Assembly (NCBI RefSeq): GCF_014712225.1
Contig: NZ_JACXBW010000016.1
Location: forward strand, 1-64,000
Direction: 5' to 3'
Source: Pseudarthrobacter sulfonivorans
GTDB taxonomy: Bacteria > Actinomycetota > Actinomycetes > Actinomycetales > Micrococcaceae
DNA: 64,000 bases
Position 1 is the stretch's first letter. Each line of letters opens with the position of its first letter. Of the stretch, positions 8,533 to 15,762 are shown in pieces. The notes beneath the pieces are model-generated. The model saw only the letters and a program-made list of their open reading frames with translations, searched no databases and was not told where the DNA came from. A program made the translations under genes and the position numbers.

Positions 8533-10041
8533 TCAGGCGCCCAGCAGCAGGTTGATCGGTCCGCGGGCGAAGTACACCAGGAATCCGACGCTGACCACCC
8601 ACATCAGCGGATGGATCTTCTTCGCCTTCCCGGAGGCCGCGCCGATGATGGCCCAGGACACAAAGCCCACACCGATGCCGTTGGCGATGGAATAGCTCAG
8701 CGGCATGGTGACGATGGTGAGGAACGCCGGCAGGGCCACGGAGAACTTGCTGAACTTGATCTCGCGGATCTGCGCCATCATCATCGCGCCCACCACCACC
8801 AGCGCTGCGGCGGCAACTTCCAGCGGGACAACGCTGGTCAGTGGGGTCAGGAACATGGAGCCCAGGAAGAGCACGCCGGTGACCACCGAGGCGAGGCCGG
8901 TGCGGGCGCCTTCGCCGATCCCGGCCGCGGAGTCGATATATACGGTGTTGGAGGAGCCCGACGTCGCGCCGCCCGCCACGGCCCCGAAGCCTTCAACGAT
9001 GAAGGCCGCCTTGAGCCGCGGGAACGTGCCGTCCTTGTGGGCCACGCCGGCGCTTTTCGCCAGGCCCGTCATGGTGCCCATCGCGTCAAAGAAGTTGGTG
9101 AAGACCAGGGTGAACACCAGCATGGTGGCGGCGAGCCCGCCGATCCTGCCGAAGGCGCCGAACATGTCGAACTGTCCCACGAGGCCCAGGTCCGGGGCGG
9201 AGACGAGCTGCCCGGAAAGGACCGGCGTGTTCAGGTGCCAGCCGCCGGGGTTGGTGGCGCTGGCGGGGCCGATCTTCAGGAAGGCTTCCACCAGGGCGGC
9301 CAGGAAGGTGGTGGCGACGATGCCGATCAGCAGGCCGCCCTGGACTTTTCGGGCCACGAGGATGCCCATGGCCAGCAGCCCCACCACAAACACCAGCGTG
9401 GGGATGGAGGTGATGGATCCGCCGTCGCCCAGCTGCACGGGCGGGCCGGCCACCGTGGCGCGGATGAAGCCCGAGTCCACAAAGCCGATGAAGGCGATGA
9501 ACAGGCCGATCCCCACCGTGATGGCTGCTTTGAGTTCCTTGGGGACGGCGCGGAAAATGGCGGTGCGGGCGCCGGTGACACCAAAGAGGACGATCAGGAT
9601 GCCGTTGATGACCACCAGTCCCATGGCCTCGGCCCAGGTGACTTCCTGGATGACCGAGACGGCGAGGAAGGAGTTGATGCCCAGACCGGCGGCCAGTCCA
9701 AACGGGAGGTTGGCCACGAGCCCGAACAGGATGGTCATGACCCCGGCTGTCAGCCCGGTGACTGCCCCCACCTGGGCTGCGGAGAGCCAGCCCCCTGCAA
9801 CGTCTGTGGGCGCGTTGTCCGCCGTGAAACCGCCCAGGATCAGCGGGTTGAGGATGACGATGTAGGCCATGGTGAAGAACGTGACCAGGCCGCCGCGGAA
9901 CTCGCGGGCGATGGTTGAGCCGCGTTTGGTGATCTGGAAGAAACGGTCCAGGGCGTTCGACGCCGGCGGCTTGGGTGTGCGTGCAGTGACGGGAGCCGGA
10001 TGCTCCCCGTGGGATTGATCCAGGATGGTCATCTCTGCCAC
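8533..10041 (-). CDS. NCS2-family purine permease (AzgA/PbuG-like, adenine/guanine/hypoxanthine type)
   Basis: A 502-residue, roughly 12-14-helix transporter. 'REFRGGLVTFFTMAYIVILNPLIL' follows a hydrophilic N-terminus; then come 'GLAAGLGINSFLAVSV', 'GLFIAFIGFVDSGFI', 'DAMGTMTGLAKSAGV' and 'GGATSGSSNTVYIDSAAGIGEGARTGLASVVTG', all landmarks of the AzgA-type (COG2252) branch of NCS2. It would import purine bases with protons. It starts 6 bases after the guanine deaminase stop, so uptake and deamination are co-transcribed. GTG 10041 is the longest start; ATG 10032 is the alternative. It is distinct in subfamily from the permease at 14149-15654. Confidence 0.88.
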   Translation of the reverse strand: MAEMTILDQSHGEHPAPVTARTPKPPASNALDRFFQITKRGSTIAREFRGGLVTFFTMAYIVILNPLILGGFTADNAPTDVAGGWLSAAQVGAVTGLTAGVMTILFGLVANLPFGLAAGLGINSFLAVSVIQEVTWAEAMGLVVINGILIVLFGVTGARTAIFRAVPKELKAAITVGIGLFIAFIGFVDSGFIRATVAGPPVQLGDGGSITSIPTLVFVVGLLAMGILVARKVQGGLLIGIVATTFLAALVEAFLKIGPASATNPGGWHLNTPVLSGQLVSAPDLGLVGQFDMFGAFGRIGGLAATMLVFTLVFTNFFDAMGTMTGLAKSAGVAHKDGTFPRLKAAFIVEGFGAVAGGATSGSSNTVYIDSAAGIGEGARTGLASVVTGVLFLGSMFLTPLTSVVPLEVAAAALVVVGAMMMAQIREIKFSKFSVALPAFLTIVTMPLSYSIANGIGVGFVSWAIIGAASGKAKKIHPLMWVVSVGFLVYFARGPINLLLGA

Positions 10042-10047
10042 CGGGCC

Positions 10048-10542
10048 CTAGTAGTCGATCCTGGATTCGAGGGTGTTCCAGGTGTTGAACGGCTCCAGCG
10101 GCGTGGGTGCCTGCGGATCGTCCAGCCCGAGCTTGGCCACCGGCATCAGGGAGTCCCGGTCCTGGTTCTCGAAGTATTCGTAGAAGAGGGCGTCGTCGAA
10201 GCCGACGGAGGCTGCGTCGTGGCGGTCCGCGGCGAAGACGACCCGCTCCACGCGGGCCCAGAGTGCTGAGGCCAGGCACATGGGGCACGGTTCGCAGCTG
10301 GTGTAGAGGACGGCACCGGTGAGATCGAAGGTACCCAGTTCCCGGCAGGCGGCGCGGATCGCGGTGACCTCGGCGTGGGCGGTGGGATCGTTGTCCGCGG
10401 TGACCCGGTTGACGCCGTCGAACGTCCGGCCGTCCGCCGTGACGATCATGGCCCCGAACGGCCCCCCGCTGTTCAGGACGTTGGCCGTGGCCAACTGGAT
10501 GGATCTGGCCAAATACTGTTCGGCCGTGACGGTTGTACTCAT
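10048..10542 (-). CDS. guaD: Guanine deaminase-like nucleoside/base deaminase (cytidine deaminase fold)
   Basis: A 164-residue zinc deaminase. The zinc site is 'HAEVTAI' (His ligand and catalytic Glu, residue ~56) plus 'CEPCPMC' (two Cys ligands, residue ~83). The 'GGPFGAMIV' N-terminal segment and the 'YEYFENQ...PLEPFNTW' C-terminal part resemble bacterial GuaD of the CDA fold, which converts guanine to xanthine. It is the first gene before the purine permease and is divergent from 8-oxoguanine deaminase. Xanthine formed here would feed the xdh operon. Guanine specificity is inferred from similarity and context; a tRNA- or cytosine-deaminase role is unlikely. Confidence 0.82.
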   Translation of the reverse strand: MSTTVTAEQYLARSIQLATANVLNSGGPFGAMIVTADGRTFDGVNRVTADNDPTAHAEVTAIRAACRELGTFDLTGAVLYTSCEPCPMCLASALWARVERVVFAADRHDAASVGFDDALFYEYFENQDRDSLMPVAKLGLDDPQAPTPLEPFNTWNTLESRIDY

Positions 10543-10936
10543 GATGCGACTCCCTTTGCTTGGAAGCCGGTATCCCGTTGCGGGACCAGTAGAACCAGGT
10601 GCGAACGGTTACCAGGCTTCAGCATGTGCTGTGAAGGTTAAGTTGCGCCTGGTAGATAGCTTTCCCGAAGTCCGGGGGCCCGCCTTTGGCAAGTTCGAGA
10701 TTAGCACCGCAGTGTGTCCTGCGCCATAGTTTTCTGGAAATTTAATTTCGCAATGTGAAATCCGTGTTTCCGCACCATCACGCCCGGGGTCACATTCCGC
10801 GGCCATTGACGGACCGCCGGCGGGGCCCCTACGCTGATCCCCAGCCGCAGCTGTCCGCAGCCGCAGCCACCTGGATCAGCAGACAGGGCCGCACTGAGCT
10901 GGAACGTCAACCGTCACGCTCGGACAAAGGAATCCC
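10543..10936. promoter_or_regulatory. Divergent promoter region between guaD and the 8-oxoguanine deaminase gene
   Basis: This 394-base stretch holds no convincing gene. It is locally AT-richer around 10728-10750 and contains the palindromic operator candidate at 10746-10760. Because both flanking genes point outward, promoters for both must lie here. Confidence 0.7.
10746..10760. promoter_or_regulatory. Candidate IclR operator (TTTCGCAATGTGAAA)
   Basis: A near-perfect palindrome; with one flanking base per side, 7 of 8 base pairs match. It agrees at 12 of 15 positions with TTYCAYAAAGYGGAA, the motif shared by the sites at 12738, 16652 (reverse strand), 25440 and 25461. It sits in the divergent guaD/8-oxoguanine deaminase promoter region. 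Assignment to the IclR protein at 15763-16518 is inferred. Confidence 0.5.
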
Positions 10937-12310
10937 ATGACCGCTATCCCCACCACCAGCCCCGCAGCCCGCCTCTGGATCAGGAATCCGCGGGCCGCCT
11001 TCACCGCCAACTCGCTGGACGCTTCGGGCGGGCTCGTGATCAGCGGCGGCGTCATCGTCGAGGTATTGGCCGCCGGCCAGGTGCCCTCGGCACCGTGCCA
11101 GCAGACGTTCGACGCCGGCAACCACGTCCTGCTGCCGGGCCTGATCAACACGCACCACCACTTCTACCAGACCCTAACCCGCGCCTGGGGTCCGGTGGCG
11201 AACGCCCCGCTCTTCCCCTGGCTGCAGAACCTGTATCCCGTGTGGGCGCGGCTCACGCCGAAGGACCTCGAGCTGGCCGCCACCGTTGCGCTGGCCGAAC
11301 TCCTGCTCTCCGGCTGCACCACCGCGGCGGACCACCACTACCTGTTCCCGCAAGGCCTGGAAAACGCCATCGACATTGAGGTGGATATGGTCCGCCGGCT
11401 GGGGATGCGCGCTACGCTGACCCGCGGTTCCATGACGCTGGGAACGGACGACGGCGGCCTGCCGCCGCAGTCAACAGTTCAGCTTCCGGAGGTGGTGCTG
11501 GCGGACAGCGAGCGGCTGGTTGGCCAGTACCACGAACGCGGTGACGACGCAGTGATCCAGATTGCCCTGGCCCCCTGCTCGCCATTCTCGGTCACCAAGG
11601 AAATCATGGCCGAAAGCGCCGCGATGGCGGAGCGGCTGGACGTCCGGCTGCACACCCATCTGGCCGAAACCCTGGATGAGGAGGACTTCTGCCGGCAGAT
11701 GTTCGGGCTGCGCACCGTCGACTATCTAGACAGCGTGGGCTGGCTGACGGACCGCACCTGGCTGGGCCACGGCATCCACTTCAGCGACGCGGAGATCGCC
11801 CGGCTGGGAGCCGCGGGCACCGCCGTCGCGCATTGCCCGACCTCGAACATGCGGCTGGCATCCGGCACCGCGCGGGTCCTGGAACTGGAGGACGCGGGAG
11901 TCCCTGTCGGGCTGGGGGTGGACGGCTCGGCGTCGAACGATGCGTCCAACATGATCCTCGAGGCCCGGCAGGCACTGTATTTGCAGCGGCTCCGCTACGG
12001 GGCGGACGTCCCGGTGGAGCGGGCGCTCGGCTGGGCGACGCGCGGCTCGGCGGCCGTCCTGGGCCGCCCCGGACTGGGGCAGCTGGCCCCGGGGATGCAG
12101 GCGGACCTGGCCTTGTTCCGGCTGGACGACCTGCGCTTCTCCGGCAGTCACGACCCCATTGCAGCCCTCCTGCTGTGCGCGGCGGACCGGGCAGACCGGG
12201 TGATGGTAGGCGGCGAGTGGCGCGTGGTGGACGGGCAGATTCCGGGGCTGGATGTTGCCGGACTCATCGCGGAGCACTCCGCCGCGGCCCGCCGGCTGGT
12301 GAACGGCTAG
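10937..12310 (+). CDS. 8-oxoguanine deaminase (amidohydrolase)
   Basis: A 457-residue amidohydrolase of the AtzB/TrzA-like branch of the superfamily. The metal-binding 'LLPGLINTHHHFYQTLTRAW' starts near residue 65; 'LHTHLAET' and 'WLGHGIHFSD' provide further His residues, and 'GLGVDGSASND' the catalytic Asp. The run 'NAPLFPWLQNLYPVW' is characteristic of 8-oxoguanine deaminases, which convert 8-oxoguanine to urate plus ammonia. Placed between guanine deaminase and urate oxidase, it feeds oxidised guanine straight into the urate pool. ATG 10937 is preceded by 'AAAGGAATCCC'. Confidence 0.88.
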   Translation: MTAIPTTSPAARLWIRNPRAAFTANSLDASGGLVISGGVIVEVLAAGQVPSAPCQQTFDAGNHVLLPGLINTHHHFYQTLTRAWGPVANAPLFPWLQNLYPVWARLTPKDLELAATVALAELLLSGCTTAADHHYLFPQGLENAIDIEVDMVRRLGMRATLTRGSMTLGTDDGGLPPQSTVQLPEVVLADSERLVGQYHERGDDAVIQIALAPCSPFSVTKEIMAESAAMAERLDVRLHTHLAETLDEEDFCRQMFGLRTVDYLDSVGWLTDRTWLGHGIHFSDAEIARLGAAGTAVAHCPTSNMRLASGTARVLELEDAGVPVGLGVDGSASNDASNMILEARQALYLQRLRYGADVPVERALGWATRGSAAVLGRPGLGQLAPGMQADLALFRLDDLRFSGSHDPIAALLLCAADRADRVMVGGEWRVVDGQIPGLDVAGLIAEHSAAARRLVNG

Positions 12311-12368
12311 AGCATTCTCGGGGCGCCGCCGCCATTACGGACTGGCCGGGGCGCCCGGGGGCCCGACC

Positions 12369-12475
12369 CTGGCGACGCGGAGATTCCTGCCGACGCCCTG
12401 ATTCGCTGGCGACACACAAATTCCTTGGCGCACCCCGGATAAGGGTCGCGCCAAGGAATCTGCGTGTCGCTAGCG
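12369..12475. repeat. Long imperfect inverted repeat between convergent genes
   Basis: Two 28-base arms (12404-12431 and 12448-12475) match at about 25 of 28 positions and flank a 16-base loop. Both contain a 'GATTCCTTGGCGC'-like core. A third, more diverged copy of the same arm in direct orientation begins at 12369 (CTGGCGACGCGGAGATTCCT). It lies between the 8-oxoguanine deaminase stop and the end of the small gene on the other strand, so it could act as a two-way terminator. The extra copy suggests a dispersed repeat element. Confidence 0.75.
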
Positions 12476-12497
12476 GAGATGCGCGTCCTCAACGTGC

Positions 12498-12686
12498 TCA
12501 GGAACGTTGGCCGCGGAAGCCGGGGAGCCCCTGGATCCAGCGTGAGAGGCGGCCCGGGACGTGCTCCCGGTCTGCCGGCAGATAAAAATCCGGATCCGTG
12601 CCGCCGCCGAGGGGGAGGTAGAACTCCTGGACTGCGGGTGCCGCCGTGTTCACCGGTGCAACCGGCGTGGTGTCCTGCTGGTACAT
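12498..12686 (-). CDS. Small conserved-looking protein of unknown function with repeated FYLP motif
   Basis: Not recognised. The ATG at 12686 is preceded by a near-perfect ribosome site (AAGGAGGA, 4 bases upstream), much better than the ATG 19 codons earlier (12743), which has none. The 62-residue product is hydrophilic, with 'EFYLPLGGG' and 'DFYLPADRE' about 15 residues apart and a basic C-terminus 'RLSRWIQGLPGFRGQRS'. There is no signal peptide or membrane helix. An IclR-type operator candidate lies 52 bases upstream, so it may belong to the purine regulon. It is divergent from urate oxidase. Maturation enzymes for a modified peptide are not nearby. Confidence 0.6.
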   Translation of the reverse strand: MYQQDTTPVAPVNTAAPAVQEFYLPLGGGTDPDFYLPADREHVPGRLSRWIQGLPGFRGQRS

Positions 12687-12737
12687 CTGATCCTCCTTCG
12701 AAGGTGCTGGTTCAGTAGTGTTAGTTTGCTCAGTAGA

Positions 12738-12752
12738 TTCCATAAAGTGGAA
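12738..12752. promoter_or_regulatory. Candidate IclR operator (TTCCATAAAGTGGAA)
   Basis: This 15-base imperfect palindrome is nearly identical to TTTCATAAAGCAGAA (25440) and TTCCACCAAGCGGAA (25461). It lies between the small FYLP gene and urate oxidase. A second palindrome-like run (CTTTTGCTATACGAAAAG, 12758-12775) is adjacent. Binding by the nearby IclR protein is inferred. Confidence 0.55.
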
Positions 12753-12933
12753 AATAACTTTTGCTATACGAAAAGCCTAGAGGTGGTTCCGAAGTACGTC
12801 AATGGGTCCGGTCCGCGGGTCCGGTCACAATCGGATTTTTGAGATTGTGATGTACACCACCGCATCGCTGCGCTACTCTGGAAGGCAACTCGTGGCGTAC
12901 GTCACGTAACCTGGGAGCAGCAGGCAGGGTCGT

Positions 12934-12969
12934 AATGAGCTGGCATCTATCGATGTCGGCTCATTTTTT
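12934..12969 (+). terminator. Intrinsic terminator in the urate oxidase leader, possible attenuator
   Basis: A 14-pair RNA stem (AATGAGC-TGGCATC / GATGTCG-GCTCATT, two G-U pairs) with a TATC loop is followed directly by T residues, the classic rho-independent form and rare in this GC-rich DNA. The nearest upstream plus-strand gene ends over 600 bases earlier and has its own palindrome, whereas urate oxidase starts 93 bases downstream. A leader attenuator or the end of a small RNA are the best explanations. Confidence 0.7.
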
Positions 12970-12987
12970 GTTGGGCCGACGGTACTA

Positions 12988-13009
12988 GAAACGCGCGGGA
13001 AACGCGCGC
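12988..13009 (+). repeat. Tandem 11-base direct repeat before urate oxidase
   Basis: GAAACGCGCGG is followed directly by GAAACGCGCGC. The copies lie one helical turn apart, 54-75 bases before the urate oxidase start, which suggests a regulator half-site pair. No regulator can be assigned. Confidence 0.5.
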
Positions 13010-13017
13010 TTAATTTC

Positions 13018-13041
13018 TATGTGGAACGTTGGTCCCACATA
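13018..13041. promoter_or_regulatory. Inverted repeat TATGTGG-N10-CCACATA before urate oxidase
   Basis: Seven-base perfect arms separated by 10 bases end 21 bases before the urate oxidase ATG. It could be an operator or a leader hairpin close to the ribosome site. The repeat sequence is seen directly; its role is inferred. Confidence 0.4.
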
Positions 13042-13062
13042 CCTGAAGTTGGGAATCAGACC

Positions 13063-13971
13063 ATGAGCAGCAACATCATCCTCGGCCACAACCAGTACGG
13101 AAAGGCCGAAGTCCGGGTCGTCAAAATCACCCGCGACACGGACCGCCACGAGATTGAGGACCTGAACGTCACCTCGCAGCTGCGCGGTGACTTCGAGGCC
13201 GCCCACCTTGAGGGCGACAACGCCCACGTGGTGGCCACGGACACCCAGAAGAACACCATCTACGCCTTCGCCCGTGAAGGCGTCGGCTCCCCCGAAGCGT
13301 TCCTGCTGCGCCTTGGCGAGCACTTCACGTCCAGCTTCGACTGGGTCACCGGCGGCCGCTGGGAAGCCGAGTCCTACAGCTGGGACCGCATCCAGGCCCA
13401 CGGCAGCGAACACGACCACTCGTTCGTGCGCAACGGCCAGGAAGTCCGGACCGCCGTCCTGGTCCGGGACGGGGCCGCCACCCACCTGATCTCCGGGCTC
13501 AAGGACCTCACTGTCCTGAAGTCCACCCAGTCAGGCTTTGAGGGCTATCCCCGGGACAAATACACCACCCTCCCGGAAACCACGGACCGCATCCTGGCCA
13601 CCGATGTCTCCGCCCGCTGGCGCTTCAAGGCCGGAACGGATTTCAGCACCCTGGACTTCAACAAGAGCTACGAGGACATCAAGGGCCTCCTGCTCGAGGG
13701 GTTCACTGAGAAGTACTCCCACGCCCTGCAGCAGACCCTGTTCGACATGGGCACCAAGGTCCTGGAAGCCCACAGCGAGATCGACGAGATCAAGTTCTCC
13801 ATGCCCAACAAGCACCACTTCCTGGTGGACCTTTCGCCGTTCGGCCTCGACAACCCCAACGAGGTCTTCTTCGCGGCCGACCGCCCCTACGGCCTGATCG
13901 AGGCCACCGTCCAGCGCGAGGACGCCACTCCGGCGGACATCGCCTGGTCAGGCATCGCCGGCTTCTGCTGA
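13063..13971 (+). CDS. pucL: Urate oxidase (factor-independent uricase)
   Basis: A 302-residue uricase, the usual length for the cofactor-free T-fold enzyme. The catalytic Lys is in 'LGHNQYGKAEVRVVKI' (residue ~13) and the catalytic Thr in 'VVATDTQKNTIYAFARE'. The C-terminal half carries 'SFEGYPRDKYTTLPETTDRILAT'-like and 'FSMPNKHHFLVDL...PNEVF' segments. It oxidises urate to 5-hydroxyisourate with O2. A GTG 14 codons earlier keeps the frame open, but the ATG at 13063 matches known N-termini. The leader contains a terminator structure and an inverted repeat. It precedes a urate-type permease. The follow-on enzymes HIU hydrolase and OHCU decarboxylase are not in this window. Confidence 0.95.
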   Translation: MSSNIILGHNQYGKAEVRVVKITRDTDRHEIEDLNVTSQLRGDFEAAHLEGDNAHVVATDTQKNTIYAFAREGVGSPEAFLLRLGEHFTSSFDWVTGGRWEAESYSWDRIQAHGSEHDHSFVRNGQEVRTAVLVRDGAATHLISGLKDLTVLKSTQSGFEGYPRDKYTTLPETTDRILATDVSARWRFKAGTDFSTLDFNKSYEDIKGLLLEGFTEKYSHALQQTLFDMGTKVLEAHSEIDEIKFSMPNKHHFLVDLSPFGLDNPNEVFFAADRPYGLIEATVQREDATPADIAWSGIAGFC

Positions 13972-13982
13972 ACTGCTCCTAA

Positions 13983-14033
13983 GTTTCGACGGGCTCGGCC
14001 ACCGGGCAACCCGGTGATTGAGCCCGTCGAAAC
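13983..14033. repeat. Dispersed palindrome (GTTTCGACGGGCTC family)
   Basis: 24-base arms with about three mismatches around a 3-base loop, downstream of the urate oxidase stop. The core is related to the GGTTGAGCCTGTCGAA palindrome at 34040-34090. It may stop or stabilise the transcript, but as a member of a repeat family it need not be specific to this gene. Confidence 0.75.
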
Positions 14034-14148
14034 CCCACCGGCCGCCACTGAGCCCGCCCGGTTTCACCAGGACTCACCCGCCGAACAAGTTTTTAGCCAG
14101 ACCACGTTAGCCAGACAAAGACGTCTGCCATGAACCAGAAAGTCTGCC

Positions 14149-15654
14149 GTGAACCTCAAGAAAAAATCCTCCAGCCAGGCCGCCAAGACCGGCCGCCAGC
14201 CTTCTGACCGCCCCGAAGACCAGCGCCTCTCCATTGGCAGCAGCTTCGCCTACGGCTTCCAGCACGTCCTCACCATGTATGGCGGCATCATCGCGCCGCC
14301 CCTGATCATCGGCGCCGCCGCGGGCATGAATTCCCAGGACATCGGCCTGCTCATCGCGGCCTGCCTTTTTGTAGGCGGCCTGGCCACCATCCTGCAGACC
14401 GTCGGCATCCCGTTCTTCGGCTCCAAACTGCCGCTTGTCCAGGGCGTCTCCTTTGCCGGCGTCTCCACCATGGTGGCCATCGTCCACGGCGGCGGGGGCA
14501 TCCAGTCCGTCTTCGGCTCGGTCATCGTGGCCTCGCTGATCGGCCTGGCCATCACCCCGCTGTTCTCCAAGATCATCCGGTTCTTCCCGCCGGTGGTCAC
14601 CGGCACGGTCATCACCACCATCGGCCTGACCCTGATGCCGGTGGCAGCAAACTGGGCCATGGGCGGGAACAGCAAGGCACCCAACTACGGCAGCGTGGCC
14701 AACATCGGCCTGGCCGCCGCCACCATGGGGATCGTGCTGCTGCTCAGCAAAGTGGGCAGCGCCACCATCTCCCGGCTGTCCATCCTGTTGGCCATGATCA
14801 TCGGGACCGCCATTGCGTTCGTCACCGGTATGGCCGATTTCTCCAAGGTAGGCCAGGGCGAGATCGTCGCGTTCCCCACCCCGTTCGCCTTCGGTCCGCC
14901 AACCTTCCACATCGCAGCCATCATCTCCATGCTGATCGTCATCCTGGTGACCCTGACCGAGACCTCGGCGGACATCATCGCCGTCGGCGAGATCGTGGGC
15001 ACCAAGGTTGGTTCCCGGCGCATCGGCGACGGCCTGCGTGCGGACATGCTCTCCAGCGCCATCTCGCCGCTTTTCGGCTCCTTTACGCAGAGCGCGTTCG
15101 CGCAAAACGTGGGCCTGGTGGCCATCACCGGGATCAAGAGCCGGTTCGTGGTGAGCGCAGGCGGCGTCATCCTGGTGATCCTCGGACTGCTGCCCGTGCT
15201 GGGCCGGGTAGTCGCAGCGGTGCCCACGCCCGTCCTGGGCGGCGCCGGCGTCGTACTCTTTGGCACGGTGGCTGCCAGCGGCATCCGCACACTGTCCAAG
15301 GTGGAATACCGGAACAACATGAACCTGATCATCGTGGCGGCGTCCATCGGCTTCGGCATGATCCCCATCGCCGCGCCGGCCTTCTACGACCAGTTCCCGT
15401 CCTGGTTCAGCACCATCTTCCACTCCGGCATCAGCTCGGCGGCCGTGATGGCCATTGTGCTGAACCTGCTTTTCAACCACCTCAAGGCCGGCAACTCGGA
15501 GAACCAGTCGGTGTTTGTGGCCGGCACCGGACGCGTTGTCCGCGAGGAGGACCTCAAGTGCCTGGCCGACGGCGACCGTTACGAAGGCGGGAAGCTGATC
15601 GACTGCGACGGCAAGGAAGTCCAGGTGGAGTCGTCGTCGAAAACCGACCACTAA
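14149..15654 (+). CDS. NCS2-family urate/xanthine permease
   Basis: A 501-residue nucleobase:cation symporter of the UraA/XanQ/UacT branch with about 12-14 membrane segments. It has 'YGFQHVLTMYGGIIAPPLIIG' near the N-terminus, 'TETSADIIAVGEIVG' and the NAT signature 'QNVGLVAITGIKSR' (residue ~320). The order urate oxidase-permease suggests urate import. The start is GTG at 14149, since the nearby ATG at 14130 is out of frame; the ribosome site is weak. The hydrophilic C-terminal tail of about 45 residues is acidic. It ends at a strong two-way terminator. Confidence 0.88.
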   Translation: MNLKKKSSSQAAKTGRQPSDRPEDQRLSIGSSFAYGFQHVLTMYGGIIAPPLIIGAAAGMNSQDIGLLIAACLFVGGLATILQTVGIPFFGSKLPLVQGVSFAGVSTMVAIVHGGGGIQSVFGSVIVASLIGLAITPLFSKIIRFFPPVVTGTVITTIGLTLMPVAANWAMGGNSKAPNYGSVANIGLAAATMGIVLLLSKVGSATISRLSILLAMIIGTAIAFVTGMADFSKVGQGEIVAFPTPFAFGPPTFHIAAIISMLIVILVTLTETSADIIAVGEIVGTKVGSRRIGDGLRADMLSSAISPLFGSFTQSAFAQNVGLVAITGIKSRFVVSAGGVILVILGLLPVLGRVVAAVPTPVLGGAGVVLFGTVAASGIRTLSKVEYRNNMNLIIVAASIGFGMIPIAAPAFYDQFPSWFSTIFHSGISSAAVMAIVLNLLFNHLKAGNSENQSVFVAGTGRVVREEDLKCLADGDRYEGGKLIDCDGKEVQVESSSKTDH

Positions 15655-15661
15655 CCCGCGG

Positions 15662-15703
15662 AACAAAGCGAACCGGCAGCAACTGCTGCCGGTTCGCTTT
15701 GTT
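15662..15703. terminator. Bidirectional terminator between permease and IclR gene
   Basis: A perfect inverted repeat with roughly 20-base arms (AACAAAGCGAACCGGCAGCA and its complement) around a two-base centre. The A-rich left and T-rich right ends give a terminator shape in both directions, matching the convergent genes. Confidence 0.85.
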
Positions 15704-15762
15704 GGTGGTGCTGTAACGGACGGGTGTTTATGAAGGACGACGCCGGCGCGTGGCCGGCAGGG

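Larger units (their letters stand above)
12687..13062. promoter_or_regulatory. Regulatory intergenic region upstream of urate oxidase
   Basis: 376 bases without a gene, between the small gene (reading left) and urate oxidase (reading right). It holds the IclR operator candidate at 12738, a 16-base near-palindrome CGTGGCGTACGTCACG (12891-12906), an intrinsic terminator structure (12934-12969), an 11-base tandem direct repeat (12988-13009) and a TATGTGG/CCACATA inverted repeat (13018-13041). This density of signals suggests both initiation and leader-level control of urate oxidase. Confidence 0.7.

Noticed and set aside
8197..9918. A long plus-strand open frame opposite xdhC and the purine permease
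   Set aside because: It spans two real genes and their gap and encodes a His/Gln/Gly/Asp-rich product without domains; a shadow frame.
12498..12686. Small FYLP protein as a RiPP (PqqA- or lasso-like) precursor
   Set aside because: No radical-SAM, protease or transporter gene for maturation lies in the neighbourhood, and no typical leader/core pattern is seen.
14107..15666. A 519-codon open frame antisense to the urate permease gene
   Set aside because: Composition (His/Asp/Gly/Arg-rich) and full overlap with a clear transporter gene show it is an artefact of codon bias.
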